Below are positions 24,094-33,647 of a stretch of DNA of 64,000 bases, in pieces. Each line of letters starts with the position of its first letter. Position 1 is the stretch's first letter. Both the position numbers and the translations under genes were made by a program. Below the pieces are notes generated by a model that was given only the letters and a program-made list of their open reading frames with translations, was not told the DNA's origin and ran no database searches. Source of the DNA: Ekhidna sp051379705 (GTDB taxonomy: Bacteria; Bacteroidota; Bacteroidia; Cytophagales; Cyclobacteriaceae); NCBI RefSeq assembly GCF_051379705.1, contig NZ_CP179868.1, positions 3,038,001 through 3,102,000 of the forward strand, written 5' to 3'.

Positions 24094-27000
24094 TTGGCTA
24101 ACAACAATAACACGAGAATAAATTTCTCTTCAATAAAATCAGTTATTGATTATCCGGATTTTCTGGATGTACAATTAAAGTCATTTGTTGACTTTTTCCA
24201 GCTTGACACACCTGCCGAAAGGAAGGAAGGCGAAGGCCTTTATAAAGTGTTCATGGAAAACTTCCCAATCACGGATTCGCGAGAAAATTTCGTATTGGAA
24301 TTTGTAGATTATACAGTGGACCCTCCAAAGTATAGCATTCAAGAATGCATCGAAAGAGGATTGACTTACTCTGTTCCACTAAAAGCTAAACTTCGTCTAC
24401 TTTGCAACGACGAAGAAAATGAAGATTTTGAAACGATTGAGCAAGAAGTATTTTTGGGTAATATCCCATATATGACAGAGAAAGGCTCCTTCGTGATTAA
24501 TGGTGCTGAGCGTGTAATAGTTTCGCAGCTACACAGGTCGCCAGGTGTGTTCTTCGCCCAAAGCAAGCATACAAATGGCACCCTTCTGTATAGTGCCAGA
24601 ATTATTCCTTTCAAGGGATCCTGGATCGAATTTGCTACAGATGTGAACAACGTGATGTATGCGTATATCGATCGAAAGAAGAAATTCCCTATTACAACAT
24701 TGCTTAGATCTATCGGATACGGGTCTGATAAAGAAATTCTTGACCTCTTTGGACTGTCTGAAGAAATCGAAGCAACTGAAAAGGATCTTAAGAAAGTCAT
24801 AGATAGAAGACTTGCCGCAAGGGTACTTAGGACCTGGACGGAGGATTTTGTGGATGAAGATACTGGAGAGGTAGTTTCTATTGATAGAAATGAAGTAGTA
24901 CTTGAGCGTGATAGCATTATCACAGAAGACGATATTCAAACAATTATCGATTCTGGATCAAAGTCAATCATCGTTCACAGAAAAGATGTGAATATCGCCG
25001 AATACTCAATCGTCTATAATACACTTCAGAAAGACAACTCTAACTCTGAAAAAGAAGCAGTTGAGCAGATTTATCGTCAGTTGAGAAATACGGAGGCTCC
25101 TGATGAACAAACTGCACGTGATATTATCACCAGCCTATTCTTCTCAGATAAAAGATATGATCTTGGTGAAGTGGGAAGATACAGAATCAACAAGAAATTA
25201 GGTATCGATACGGATTGGGATCGAAGAGTATTAACAACTGAGGATATTATCCTAATAGTAAAATACTTGATCGGACTAATCAACAGTAAAGCAGTGGTTG
25301 ATGATATCGATCACTTGAGTAACAGAAGGGTAAGAACGGTAGGAGAGCAGCTTTACTCACAATTCGGAGTTGGTTTGGCTAGAATGGCTAGAACCATCCG
25401 TGAGCGAATGAACGTTCGAGACAATGAAGACTTCAAGCCTGTTGATCTAATCAACGCACGAACATTGTCTTCAGTAATCAACTCATTCTTTGGAACGAAT
25501 CAGCTATCTCAGTTCATGGATCAAACGAATCCACTTGCTGAGGTTACGCATAAGAGAAGGATGTCCGCACTAGGACCAGGCGGTCTTTCAAGAGAAAGAG
25601 CTGGTTTTGAGGTTCGTGATGTTCACTACACACACTACGGTAGACTTTGTACTATTGAAACCCCAGAGGGACCAAACATTGGTTTGATTTCCTCCCTATG
25701 TGTTCACGCTAAAGTGAACCAGATGGGATTCATCGAAACTCCTTACAGAGAAGTAGGAAAGGGTACTGTAGATATGTCTGGTAATGTAAAGTACTTGACA
25801 GCAGAAGAAGAAGATACCCACAACATCGCACAGGCCAATGCGCCATTGTCAGATAAGGGTAAATTCTTAAATGATAAGATTAAAGCAAGATTTGAAGGTG
25901 ACTTCCCACTTTGTAGCGAAGACGAAGTTAGCTACATGGACGTTGCACCTAACCAGATTGTGTCGGTTGCAGCATCTATGATTCCTTTCCTTGAGCACGA
26001 TGATGCGAATAGGGCATTGATGGGATCAAACATGCAGCGTCAAGCAGTTCCTTTGATGAGACCACAAGCTCCTATTGTGGGCACAGGTCTGGAAGAAAGA
26101 GTAGCACTTGACTCAAGAGCATTGATCAGAGCAGAAAGAGATGGAATAATCGAATATGTTGATGCGAATAAGATCACTGTAAAGTATGATTTAAATGCTG
26201 ACGAGCAGGTTATTACGTTCAACGACTCTGTTGTAACATATGATCTTGTTAAGTTTAGAAGAACAAACCAGGATACCTGCATTAACTTGAAGCCAATCGT
26301 TCAGAAAGGCGATAAAGTAAAACAAGGACAAGCACTGTGCGATGGTTTTGCAACTGAAAAGGGAGAGCTTGCACTCGGTATCAACATGCAGGTTGCTTTC
26401 ATGCCATGGCAAGGATACAACTTTGAGGATGCGATTGTAATTTCTGAGCGAGTAGTTCGTGAGGATATCTTTACGTCTATCCACATTGATGAGTTCGAAC
26501 TTGAAGTAAGAGATACTAAAAGAGGAGAAGAGGAACTTACTAGTGAGATTCCAAATGTTTCGGAAGAGGCTGTCAAAAACCTTGATGAAAATGGAATTAT
26601 TAGAACTGGAGCGGAAATAAAGGAAGGAGATATCTTAATTGGTAAGATTACACCTAAAGGAGAGTCTGATCCAACACCGGAAGAAAAACTTCTTAGGGCC
26701 ATCTTTGGAGATAAAGCAGGTGATGTAAAAGATGCTTCATTGAAAGCTTCTCCATCATTAAAAGGTGTAGTAATTGATACCAAACTTTTCTCAAGACCTA
26801 AGAAGGATAAAGATGTAAGAGCGAGAGCTAAGAAAGAAGTTGAATTACTTAAAAACAGGTATAGCCAGCAATTATCTGAAGCTCGAGCATTAATGCTGGA
26901 TAAGATTGCACAGCTTATTGAGGGTAAAACTTGTCAGGGAATCAAACATAAGTTTGGTGAAGAAGTGATGAGCAAAGGGGTTAAGTTTTCGAAAAAGAAT

Positions 27001-27963
27001 ATCGAAGCGAACTTATTCCCACCTAAGAATAAGTACAGAGATGAGAGTAACTACAATGTGCCGGAAGAGGCAAACTTGATCTCTGATTTAATTATCGAAA
27101 ATTGGGTAACTGATGATAAGATCAATGACGCAATATTCATGTTGATCAAAAACTACATGGGTTACCGAAATGATATTTCAGGACATTTCAAGAGAGAAAG
27201 ATTCACACTAGAAGTAGGAGACGAGTTGCCGGCTGGTATCGTTCAGCTTGCTAAAGTTTATGTAGCTAAGAAACGTAAGCTTCAGGTAGGAGATAAGATG
27301 GCCGGTCGTCACGGTAACAAGGGGGTTGTAGCGAAAATTGTACGTGAAGAAGATATGCCATTCATGGAAGATGGAACTCCTGTAGATATCGTATTGAATC
27401 CACTGGGTGTACCTTCAAGGATGAACATTGGTCAGATCTATGAGACTGTACTTGGATGGGCAGGATTGAAGCTAGATAGAAAGTACGCCACTCCAATTTT
27501 CGATGGTGCTTCTGAGGAAGAAGTCCAGAACGAATTGAAAGAGGCAGGTCTGCCAAACTTTGGTAGAACCTATCTATACGATGGACTTTCTGGTGAGAGA
27601 TTCGATCAACCAGTAACTGTTGGTGTGATTTACATGCTGAAACTAGGTCACTTGGTAGATGATAAGATGCACGCAAGAAGTATCGGACCATACTCGCTTA
27701 TTACCCAGCAGCCGCTTGGTGGTAAGGCACAGTTTGGAGGTCAGCGTTTCGGAGAGATGGAGGTATGGGCATTGGAGGCATTTGGTGCAGCCAACGTTCT
27801 ACAAGAAATCCTTACTATCAAATCCGATGATGTAATTGGTAGAGCAAAAGCTTATGAAGCAATCGTTAAAGGCGAGAACATGAATAAGCCAAACATTCCT
27901 GAATCATTCAATGTATTAATACATGAATTGAGAGGACTGGCTCTTGAAATTACTTTGGACTAA
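24094..27963 (+). CDS. rpoB: RNA polymerase beta subunit
   Basis: 1289 residues, full length. Recognisable beta-subunit blocks include INGAERVIVSQLHRSPGVFF, the rifampicin region FFGTNQLSQFMDQTNPLAEVTHKRR, SALGPGGLSRERAGFEVRDVH, GDKMAGRHGNKGVV and the C-terminal LGGKAQFGGQRFGEMEVWALEAFGA. The rifampicin region shows the wild-type D, H and S/T pattern. The start is TTG at 24094: an in-frame TAA lies at 24088-24090, so no upstream start is possible. It forms the catalytic core with rpoC, which follows 55 bases later after a hairpin. Confidence 0.98.
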   Translation: MANNNNTRINFSSIKSVIDYPDFLDVQLKSFVDFFQLDTPAERKEGEGLYKVFMENFPITDSRENFVLEFVDYTVDPPKYSIQECIERGLTYSVPLKAKLRLLCNDEENEDFETIEQEVFLGNIPYMTEKGSFVINGAERVIVSQLHRSPGVFFAQSKHTNGTLLYSARIIPFKGSWIEFATDVNNVMYAYIDRKKKFPITTLLRSIGYGSDKEILDLFGLSEEIEATEKDLKKVIDRRLAARVLRTWTEDFVDEDTGEVVSIDRNEVVLERDSIITEDDIQTIIDSGSKSIIVHRKDVNIAEYSIVYNTLQKDNSNSEKEAVEQIYRQLRNTEAPDEQTARDIITSLFFSDKRYDLGEVGRYRINKKLGIDTDWDRRVLTTEDIILIVKYLIGLINSKAVVDDIDHLSNRRVRTVGEQLYSQFGVGLARMARTIRERMNVRDNEDFKPVDLINARTLSSVINSFFGTNQLSQFMDQTNPLAEVTHKRRMSALGPGGLSRERAGFEVRDVHYTHYGRLCTIETPEGPNIGLISSLCVHAKVNQMGFIETPYREVGKGTVDMSGNVKYLTAEEEDTHNIAQANAPLSDKGKFLNDKIKARFEGDFPLCSEDEVSYMDVAPNQIVSVAASMIPFLEHDDANRALMGSNMQRQAVPLMRPQAPIVGTGLEERVALDSRALIRAERDGIIEYVDANKITVKYDLNADEQVITFNDSVVTYDLVKFRRTNQDTCINLKPIVQKGDKVKQGQALCDGFATEKGELALGINMQVAFMPWQGYNFEDAIVISERVVREDIFTSIHIDEFELEVRDTKRGEEELTSEIPNVSEEAVKNLDENGIIRTGAEIKEGDILIGKITPKGESDPTPEEKLLRAIFGDKAGDVKDASLKASPSLKGVVIDTKLFSRPKKDKDVRARAKKEVELLKNRYSQQLSEARALMLDKIAQLIEGKTCQGIKHKFGEEVMSKGVKFSKKNIEANLFPPKNKYRDESNYNVPEEANLISDLIIENWVTDDKINDAIFMLIKNYMGYRNDISGHFKRERFTLEVGDELPAGIVQLAKVYVAKKRKLQVGDKMAGRHGNKGVVAKIVREEDMPFMEDGTPVDIVLNPLGVPSRMNIGQIYETVLGWAGLKLDRKYATPIFDGASEEEVQNELKEAGLPNFGRTYLYDGLSGERFDQPVTVGVIYMLKLGHLVDDKMHARSIGPYSLITQQPLGGKAQFGGQRFGEMEVWALEAFGAANVLQEILTIKSDDVIGRAKAYEAIVKGENMNKPNIPESFNVLIHELRGLALEITLD

Positions 27964-27982
27964 TTAATTATTGACAATCATT

Positions 27983-28000
27983 CTCCCGAGCGATCGGGAG
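27983..28000 (+). other. Hairpin with GCGA tetraloop between rpoB and rpoC
   Basis: Perfect 7-bp stem CTCCCGA (27983-27989) / TCGGGAG (27994-28000) closed by a GNRA-type loop GCGA. It ends 18 bases before the rpoC ATG and has no T tract. Confidence 0.6.
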
Positions 28001-28018
28001 GCTTTATTGATATACAAC

Positions 28019-31000
28019 ATGGCGTTCAGAAAAAACAAAAAAATTCACAACGACTTCAAAAAGGTTACGATCAGTCTTGCATCTCCAGAATCTATTCTGG
28101 AAAGCTCGCATGGTGAAGTAACCCAGCCAGAAACCATTAACTATAGGACTTATAAACCTGAAATGGGTGGCCTTTTCTGTGAGCGAATCTTCGGTCCTGT
28201 AAAAGATTGGGAATGTCACTGTGGTAAATACAAAAGAATCCGATACAAAGGCATTATTTGTGATAGATGTGGTGTTGAAGTTACTGAGAAGAAGGTAAGA
28301 AGAGAGCGAATGGGACACATAGAGTTGGTAGTGCCTGTAGCTCATATCTGGTACTTTAAGTCTTTGCCAAATAAGATTGGATACCTACTTGGTGTACCTA
28401 CCAAGAAGTTGGATCAAATTATTTATTACGAGCGATACATCGTAATTCAACCTGGAGTTAAAGAAGAAGACGGGATTTCTAAATTAGACTTCCTTACCGA
28501 GGAAGAATACCTGGATATTCTTGATAAACTACCAAGAGAAAATCAACTTCTTGAGGATGATGATCCAAACAAATTCATCGCGATGATGGGTGCAGATGCA
28601 TTGGAAATGCTTTTGGCTAGAACTCAGCTCGATGATCTTTCATTTGAACTAAGACACCAGGCCGCCACAGACACGTCTCAGCAGAGAAAAGCTGAAGCAC
28701 TAAAGCGACTAAGAGTAGTAGAGGCTTTCAGAGATGCAAAAACTCGAATTGAGAATAGACCAGAGTGGATGATCGTGAAAATGGTACCGGTAATTCCACC
28801 AGAATTACGTCCATTAGTGCCATTGGATGGAGGTCGATTTGCAACTTCTGATTTGAATGACCTATACAGAAGAGTTATTATCAGAAATAATCGACTGAAA
28901 AGACTAATAGATATTAAAGCTCCGGAAGTAATCCTTCGAAATGAGAAGAGAATGCTTCAGGAAGCTGTGGATTCACTTTTCGACAACTCAAGAAAAGTAA
29001 ACGCAGTAAGATCTGATGGAAACCGAGCACTTAAGTCTTTGAGTGATATGCTTAAAGGTAAGCAAGGTCGATTCCGTCAAAACCTACTTGGTAAAAGAGT
29101 TGACTACTCAGGTCGATCTGTAATCGTTGTAGGACCTGAATTGAAAATGCATGAGTGCGGGTTGCCTAAGAATATGGCAGCTGAGTTATTCAAGCCATTC
29201 ATTATCAGAAAGCTTATTGAACGCGGAATCGTCAAGACTGTAAAGTCAGCGAAGAAAATTGTAGACAGAAAAGATCCTGTAGTTTGGGATATCCTTGAAA
29301 ACGTCTTGAAAGGACATCCGGTGTTATTGAACAGGGCACCTACACTTCACAGACTGGGTATCCAGGCATTCCAGCCAAAATTGATTGAAGGAAAAGCTAT
29401 TCAGCTTCACCCACTTGCATGTACAGCATTCAACGCCGATTTCGATGGTGACCAAATGGCTGTTCACGTACCACTAGGGCATGAAGCAATTTTGGAAGCT
29501 TCCTTATTAATGCTTTCTTCTCACAATATCCTTAACCCTGCAAACGGTGCACCTATTGCGGTACCATCACAGGATATGGTATTGGGACTTTATTATATTA
29601 CTAAAGGTCGAAGAAGCACGGATAAAGAAAAAGTAGCAGGAGAAGGACAAATTTTCTATTCTCATGAAGAGGTAATTATTGCCATGAATGAGAAGCAAGT
29701 TTCGCAGCACGCTTACATAAAGGTGAGAACCAAAGTAAGAAATGAGCAAGGAGAACTTGAATCAAAAATCATAGAGACTGTAGCTGGTAGAGTATTGTTC
29801 AATGAATCAGTTCCTGAAGAGGTAGGATTTGTTGATGAACTACTTACCAAGAAAAAGCTTCAGAAAATTATATCTAATGTCTTCAAGATTGTTGGAATGG
29901 CTAGAACAGCCCACTTCCTTGATGATATCAAAGCGCTAGGATTCCAGATGGCCTACAAAGGCGGCCTGTCTATGGGCCTTGATAACATCAATATCCCAGC
30001 TGAAAAGGAGAAATTAGTAGAGCAAGCGAAAGAAGAGGTAGATGCTGTATGGCAAAACTATCTGATGGGTCTAATCACGGACAATGAGCGTTACAACCAG
30101 GTAATTGATATCTGGACAAGAACGAACACCATGTTGACTAACTCGCTGATGAAGCAGATGGAGGAGGATGATCAAGGTTTTAACTCGATCTACATGATGA
30201 TGCACTCAGGTGCAAGGGGATCGAGAGAGCAGATTCGTCAGCTTGGTGGAATGAGAGGATTGATGGCCAAGCCACAGAAGAATCTCCAAGGATCCGTTGG
30301 TGAAATCATTGAAAACCCGATTCTTTCAAACTTTAAGGAAGGGCTGGATGTAATTGAGTACTTTATCTCCACACACGGTGCGAGAAAAGGACTTGCAGAT
30401 ACAGCATTGAAAACTGCCGATGCAGGTTACTTAACAAGACGACTTGTTGATGTGGCTCAAGATGTAGTTATCAACGAAGATGATTGTGGAACGCTGAGAG
30501 GACTTTCAGTTTCGGCATTGAAAGACAATGAAGAAGTTGTAGAAGCACTTTCTGAGCGTGTTCTTGGTAGAGTATCTGTGCATGATATCTACGATCCAAT
30601 CACTGAAGAATTAGTAATTGAATCGGGCGCTGAGTTTACTGAAGAGATTGCAGACTACATTGATCAGTCTAGCATCGAAGAAGTTGAAATCAGGTCTGTA
30701 CTAACTTGCGAAACTCGTCAAGGTGTTTGTGCCAAATGTTACGGTAGAAATCTTTCTTCAGGTAAGATGTCTCACGTAGGGGAGTCTGTTGGAGTAATCG
30801 CAGCTCAGTCAATTGGAGAGCCCGGAACACAGCTTACGTTGAGAACATTCCACGTAGGGGGTACCGCTTCAAACATCGCAGTAGATGCAAATATCAAAGC
30901 GAAGTTTGATGGTGTTATCGAGTTTGATGAGCTGAGAACAGTGAAGTCAACCGACGATGAAGGCAAGAAGATTGAGGTTGTGATGGGAAGATCAGGAGAG

Positions 31001-32329
31001 ATCAAGATCTTAGATGCTAAGAAAGAAAAAGTATTGATTTCAAACCACGTTCCTTACGGAGCTATTCTTAAAGTAAAAGATGGTGGTAAAGTGGCTAAAG
31101 GCGATGAGCTATGTTACTGGGATCCATACAATGCCGTGATTATGTCTGAATTTGACGGTGCCGCATCATTCGATTCAATCATTGAAGGTGTCACTTTTAA
31201 AGAGGAATCTGATGAACAAACAGGTCACAGAGAGAAAGTAATTATTGATACAAAAGATAAAACTAAGAATCCTGCTATCGAGGTTGTTGGAAAGGATGGG
31301 GAAACTCAGAAAGCTTACAACATTCCGGTTGGAGCTCACTTAGCAGTGGAAGAAGGAACGAAAATCAAGTCAGGTCAAGTACTTGCCAAGATTCCTAGAA
31401 AAACTGGTAAATCCAGAGATATTACAGGAGGTCTTCCAAGAGTAACAGAACTTTTCGAGGCAAGAAATCCTTCGAATCCAGCTGTAGTAAGTGAAATCGA
31501 CGGTGTTGTTGAATACGGTGGAATCAAGAGAGGTAACAGAGAAATTTACATCGAATCTAAAGATGGTGTGAAGAAACGTTACATGGTGCCGCTTTCTAAG
31601 CACATTCTTGTTCAGGACAATGATTACGTAAGAGCAGGAGATGCACTGTCTGATGGAGCAATTACTCCGGCAGATATCTTAAAAATCAAGGGCCCTACTG
31701 CAGTTCAGGAATACTTAGTGAATGAAATTCAAGAAGTATACCGACTACAAGGTGTAAAAATCAATGATAAACACATCGAGGCGATCGTTCGTCAGATGAT
31801 GCAGAAAGTAGTAATTGAGAATCCGGGAGATACAAGCTTCCTTACAAATCAATTAGCTGATCGATTCGCCTTCATGGAAGAAAACGATACAATTCTTGAT
31901 AAGAAAGTAGTCGTTGATCCAGGAGATTCTTCGAACTACAAAGCAGGTCAAATCATTGATGCAAGAAGTTTAAGAGACGAGGTTTCAAGCTTGAAGCGGA
32001 GAGATCTTAAGGCAATGACAACTCGAGATGCCGAACCAGCAACTGGTAAGCCAACGCTTCAAGGCATCACGCAAGCGTCACTAGGAACTGAGAGCTTTAT
32101 TTCTGCAGCCTCATTCCAGGAAACTACCAAAGTATTGAGTGAAGCTTCCATTAAAGGAAAAGCAGATACTTTGATTGGTCTCAAGGAAAATGTAATTGTT
32201 GGACACTTGATCCCAGCTGGAACCGGAATTAGAGAGCATCAGAATTATATCGTCAACTCTCAGGAAGAGTACGATAAGCTAGTGTCTTCTAAAGAAGAAT
32301 TCGAAGCGAAAGAAGTAGAAGAAGCTTAA
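28019..32329 (+). CDS. rpoC: RNA polymerase beta' subunit
   Basis: 1436 residues from ATG 28019 (MAFRKNKK, the family's usual start in this phylum); an in-frame extension to 27971 would overlap the intergenic hairpin. The N-terminal zinc site has CHCGKYKRIRYKGIICDRCG, the catalytic metal loop is NADFDGDQM beginning at residue 472, the trigger-loop region carries GARGSREQIRQLGGMRG, and the second zinc cluster lies near CETRQGVCAKCYGRNL. Full length. Confidence 0.98.
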   Translation: MAFRKNKKIHNDFKKVTISLASPESILESSHGEVTQPETINYRTYKPEMGGLFCERIFGPVKDWECHCGKYKRIRYKGIICDRCGVEVTEKKVRRERMGHIELVVPVAHIWYFKSLPNKIGYLLGVPTKKLDQIIYYERYIVIQPGVKEEDGISKLDFLTEEEYLDILDKLPRENQLLEDDDPNKFIAMMGADALEMLLARTQLDDLSFELRHQAATDTSQQRKAEALKRLRVVEAFRDAKTRIENRPEWMIVKMVPVIPPELRPLVPLDGGRFATSDLNDLYRRVIIRNNRLKRLIDIKAPEVILRNEKRMLQEAVDSLFDNSRKVNAVRSDGNRALKSLSDMLKGKQGRFRQNLLGKRVDYSGRSVIVVGPELKMHECGLPKNMAAELFKPFIIRKLIERGIVKTVKSAKKIVDRKDPVVWDILENVLKGHPVLLNRAPTLHRLGIQAFQPKLIEGKAIQLHPLACTAFNADFDGDQMAVHVPLGHEAILEASLLMLSSHNILNPANGAPIAVPSQDMVLGLYYITKGRRSTDKEKVAGEGQIFYSHEEVIIAMNEKQVSQHAYIKVRTKVRNEQGELESKIIETVAGRVLFNESVPEEVGFVDELLTKKKLQKIISNVFKIVGMARTAHFLDDIKALGFQMAYKGGLSMGLDNINIPAEKEKLVEQAKEEVDAVWQNYLMGLITDNERYNQVIDIWTRTNTMLTNSLMKQMEEDDQGFNSIYMMMHSGARGSREQIRQLGGMRGLMAKPQKNLQGSVGEIIENPILSNFKEGLDVIEYFISTHGARKGLADTALKTADAGYLTRRLVDVAQDVVINEDDCGTLRGLSVSALKDNEEVVEALSERVLGRVSVHDIYDPITEELVIESGAEFTEEIADYIDQSSIEEVEIRSVLTCETRQGVCAKCYGRNLSSGKMSHVGESVGVIAAQSIGEPGTQLTLRTFHVGGTASNIAVDANIKAKFDGVIEFDELRTVKSTDDEGKKIEVVMGRSGEIKILDAKKEKVLISNHVPYGAILKVKDGGKVAKGDELCYWDPYNAVIMSEFDGAASFDSIIEGVTFKEESDEQTGHREKVIIDTKDKTKNPAIEVVGKDGETQKAYNIPVGAHLAVEEGTKIKSGQVLAKIPRKTGKSRDITGGLPRVTELFEARNPSNPAVVSEIDGVVEYGGIKRGNREIYIESKDGVKKRYMVPLSKHILVQDNDYVRAGDALSDGAITPADILKIKGPTAVQEYLVNEIQEVYRLQGVKINDKHIEAIVRQMMQKVVIENPGDTSFLTNQLADRFAFMEENDTILDKKVVVDPGDSSNYKAGQIIDARSLRDEVSSLKRRDLKAMTTRDAEPATGKPTLQGITQASLGTESFISAASFQETTKVLSEASIKGKADTLIGLKENVIVGHLIPAGTGIREHQNYIVNSQEEYDKLVSSKEEFEAKEVEEA

Positions 32330-32333
32330 TACC

Positions 32334-32666
32334 ATGAGCGACGATCCAAAAAAAGACGAAAAGAATCCAAATAATCAGATTAACATAGAGCTCTCGGAGG
32401 AAACTGCCGAGGGCATCTATGCTAATTTGGCTATGATCGCCCACTCAAGCAGTGAATTTGTGATTGATTTTATTCGGCTGATGCCTGGAGTTCCAAAAGC
32501 AAAAGTGAAGTCACGAATTGTGGTAACACCAGAACATGCAAAACGGCTATTACATGCACTTCAAGACAATATTAAGAAGTATGAAGCCTCATTTGGAGAG
32601 GTAAAACAAGCCGATGAAATTCCGAAATTCCCCATGAATTTTGGAGGAACCATGGGCGAAGCTTGA
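32334..32666 (+). CDS. DUF3467 domain protein
   Basis: A 110-residue small soluble protein of the DUF3467 family: acidic N-terminus, then IYANLAMIAHSSSEFVIDFI and RIVVTPEHAKRLLHALQDNI. The function is unknown. Genes of this family often follow rpoC in Bacteroidota, and here it starts four bases after the rpoC stop, so it is co-transcribed. It may have a role near RNA polymerase, which is inference from position only. Confidence 0.88.
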   Translation: MSDDPKKDEKNPNNQINIELSEETAEGIYANLAMIAHSSSEFVIDFIRLMPGVPKAKVKSRIVVTPEHAKRLLHALQDNIKKYEASFGEVKQADEIPKFPMNFGGTMGEA

Positions 32667-32717
32667 TATGGTTCTTAATATTTCTAGAAATAATCCCGTT
32701 AATTCATCTTTTAACTT

Positions 32718-32768
32718 TTTGATATAATCTCAATATATCTATCTTTGCGTTCCCAAATTTTGGGACGA
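32718..32768 (+). promoter_or_regulatory. rpsL (str operon) promoter and leader hairpin
   Basis: TTTG (32718-32721), 18-base spacer, TATCTTTG (32740-32747). Just after the expected start the leader folds as GTTCCCAAA with TTTGGGAC. rpsL starts at 32785. Confidence 0.68.
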
Positions 32769-32784
32769 TTAGAAATAATAGCGT

Positions 32785-33159
32785 ATGCCAACTATACAAC
32801 AATTAGTAAGGAAGGGAAGAAAGAAGTTGACTTCTAAGTCAAAATCCCCAGCATTGGACTCTTGTCCACAAAGAAGAGGTGTATGTACTCGTGTGTACAC
32901 CACCACTCCTAAGAAGCCAAACTCAGCAATGAGAAAGGTGGCCAGGGTACGACTTACCAACGGTAAAGAAGTAAATGCCTACATCCCAGGAGAAGGACAC
33001 AACCTTCAAGAGCACTCAATAGTGCTAATCAGAGGAGGTAGAGTAAAAGATTTGCCAGGTGTGAGATATCACATCATTAGAGGGGCGTTGGATACCGCTG
33101 GTGTAAACGGACGTCTACAAAGAAGATCTAAATACGGCGCTAAGCGACCTAAAAAATAA
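32785..33159 (+). CDS. rpsL: 30S ribosomal protein S12
   Basis: 124 residues, decoding-centre protein. Contains TPKKPNSA with Lys43 and GRVKDLPGV with Lys88, the positions usually altered in streptomycin resistance, both unmodified here. Starts the str operon after a clear promoter; rpsG follows 12 bases later. Confidence 0.98.
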   Translation: MPTIQQLVRKGRKKLTSKSKSPALDSCPQRRGVCTRVYTTTPKKPNSAMRKVARVRLTNGKEVNAYIPGEGHNLQEHSIVLIRGGRVKDLPGVRYHIIRGALDTAGVNGRLQRRSKYGAKRPKK

Positions 33160-33171
33160 TTTGCAGGAGAA

Positions 33172-33639
33172 ATGAGAAAAGCAAAACCAAAAAAGAGATA
33201 CATCCTTCCTGATCCTATCTATCAGGATACGCTTGTCACTAAGTTTGTTAACAACCTAATGTTAAGCGGTAAGAAAAGTGTCTCTTACAAAATTTTTTAC
33301 AACGCAATTCAGCAAGTAGAAGAAAAGACAGGTGAAAGTGGTCTTGAAACATGGAAGACAGCCTTGAGTAATATCATGCCTTCTGTCGAAGTAAAAGCTC
33401 GAAGAGTTGGTGGAGCTAACTTCCAGGTACCAATCGAAGTAAGACCAGATAGAAAAATCGCTCTAGGGATCAAGTGGATGATTAAATACGCTCGACTAAG
33501 AGGAGAAAAAACAATGCAGGATCGTCTCGCTGCTGAAATTATTGCCGCATCAAAAGGCGAAGGTGCTTCCGTGAAAAAGAAAGACGACATGCACAGAATG
33601 GCCGAAGCTAACAAAGCATTCTCACACTTCAGATTCTAA
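33172..33639 (+). CDS. rpsG: 30S ribosomal protein S7
   Basis: 155 residues; organises the 3' domain of 16S rRNA. Family motifs MLSGKKSVSYKIFYNA, VGGANFQVPIEVRPDRK and the C-terminal EANKAFSHFRF are present. It sits between rpsL and fusA with short gaps. Confidence 0.98.
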   Translation: MRKAKPKKRYILPDPIYQDTLVTKFVNNLMLSGKKSVSYKIFYNAIQQVEEKTGESGLETWKTALSNIMPSVEVKARRVGGANFQVPIEVRPDRKIALGIKWMIKYARLRGEKTMQDRLAAEIIAASKGEGASVKKKDDMHRMAEANKAFSHFRF

Positions 33640-33647
33640 GAACGAAA

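Noticed and set aside
26301..26783. 160-codon minus-strand frame inside rpoB
   Set aside because: Opposite to conserved rpoB sequence, serine-rich composition typical of antisense frames.
27971..28018. N-terminal extension of rpoC
   Set aside because: Covers the intergenic hairpin and encodes residues not seen in beta' subunits.
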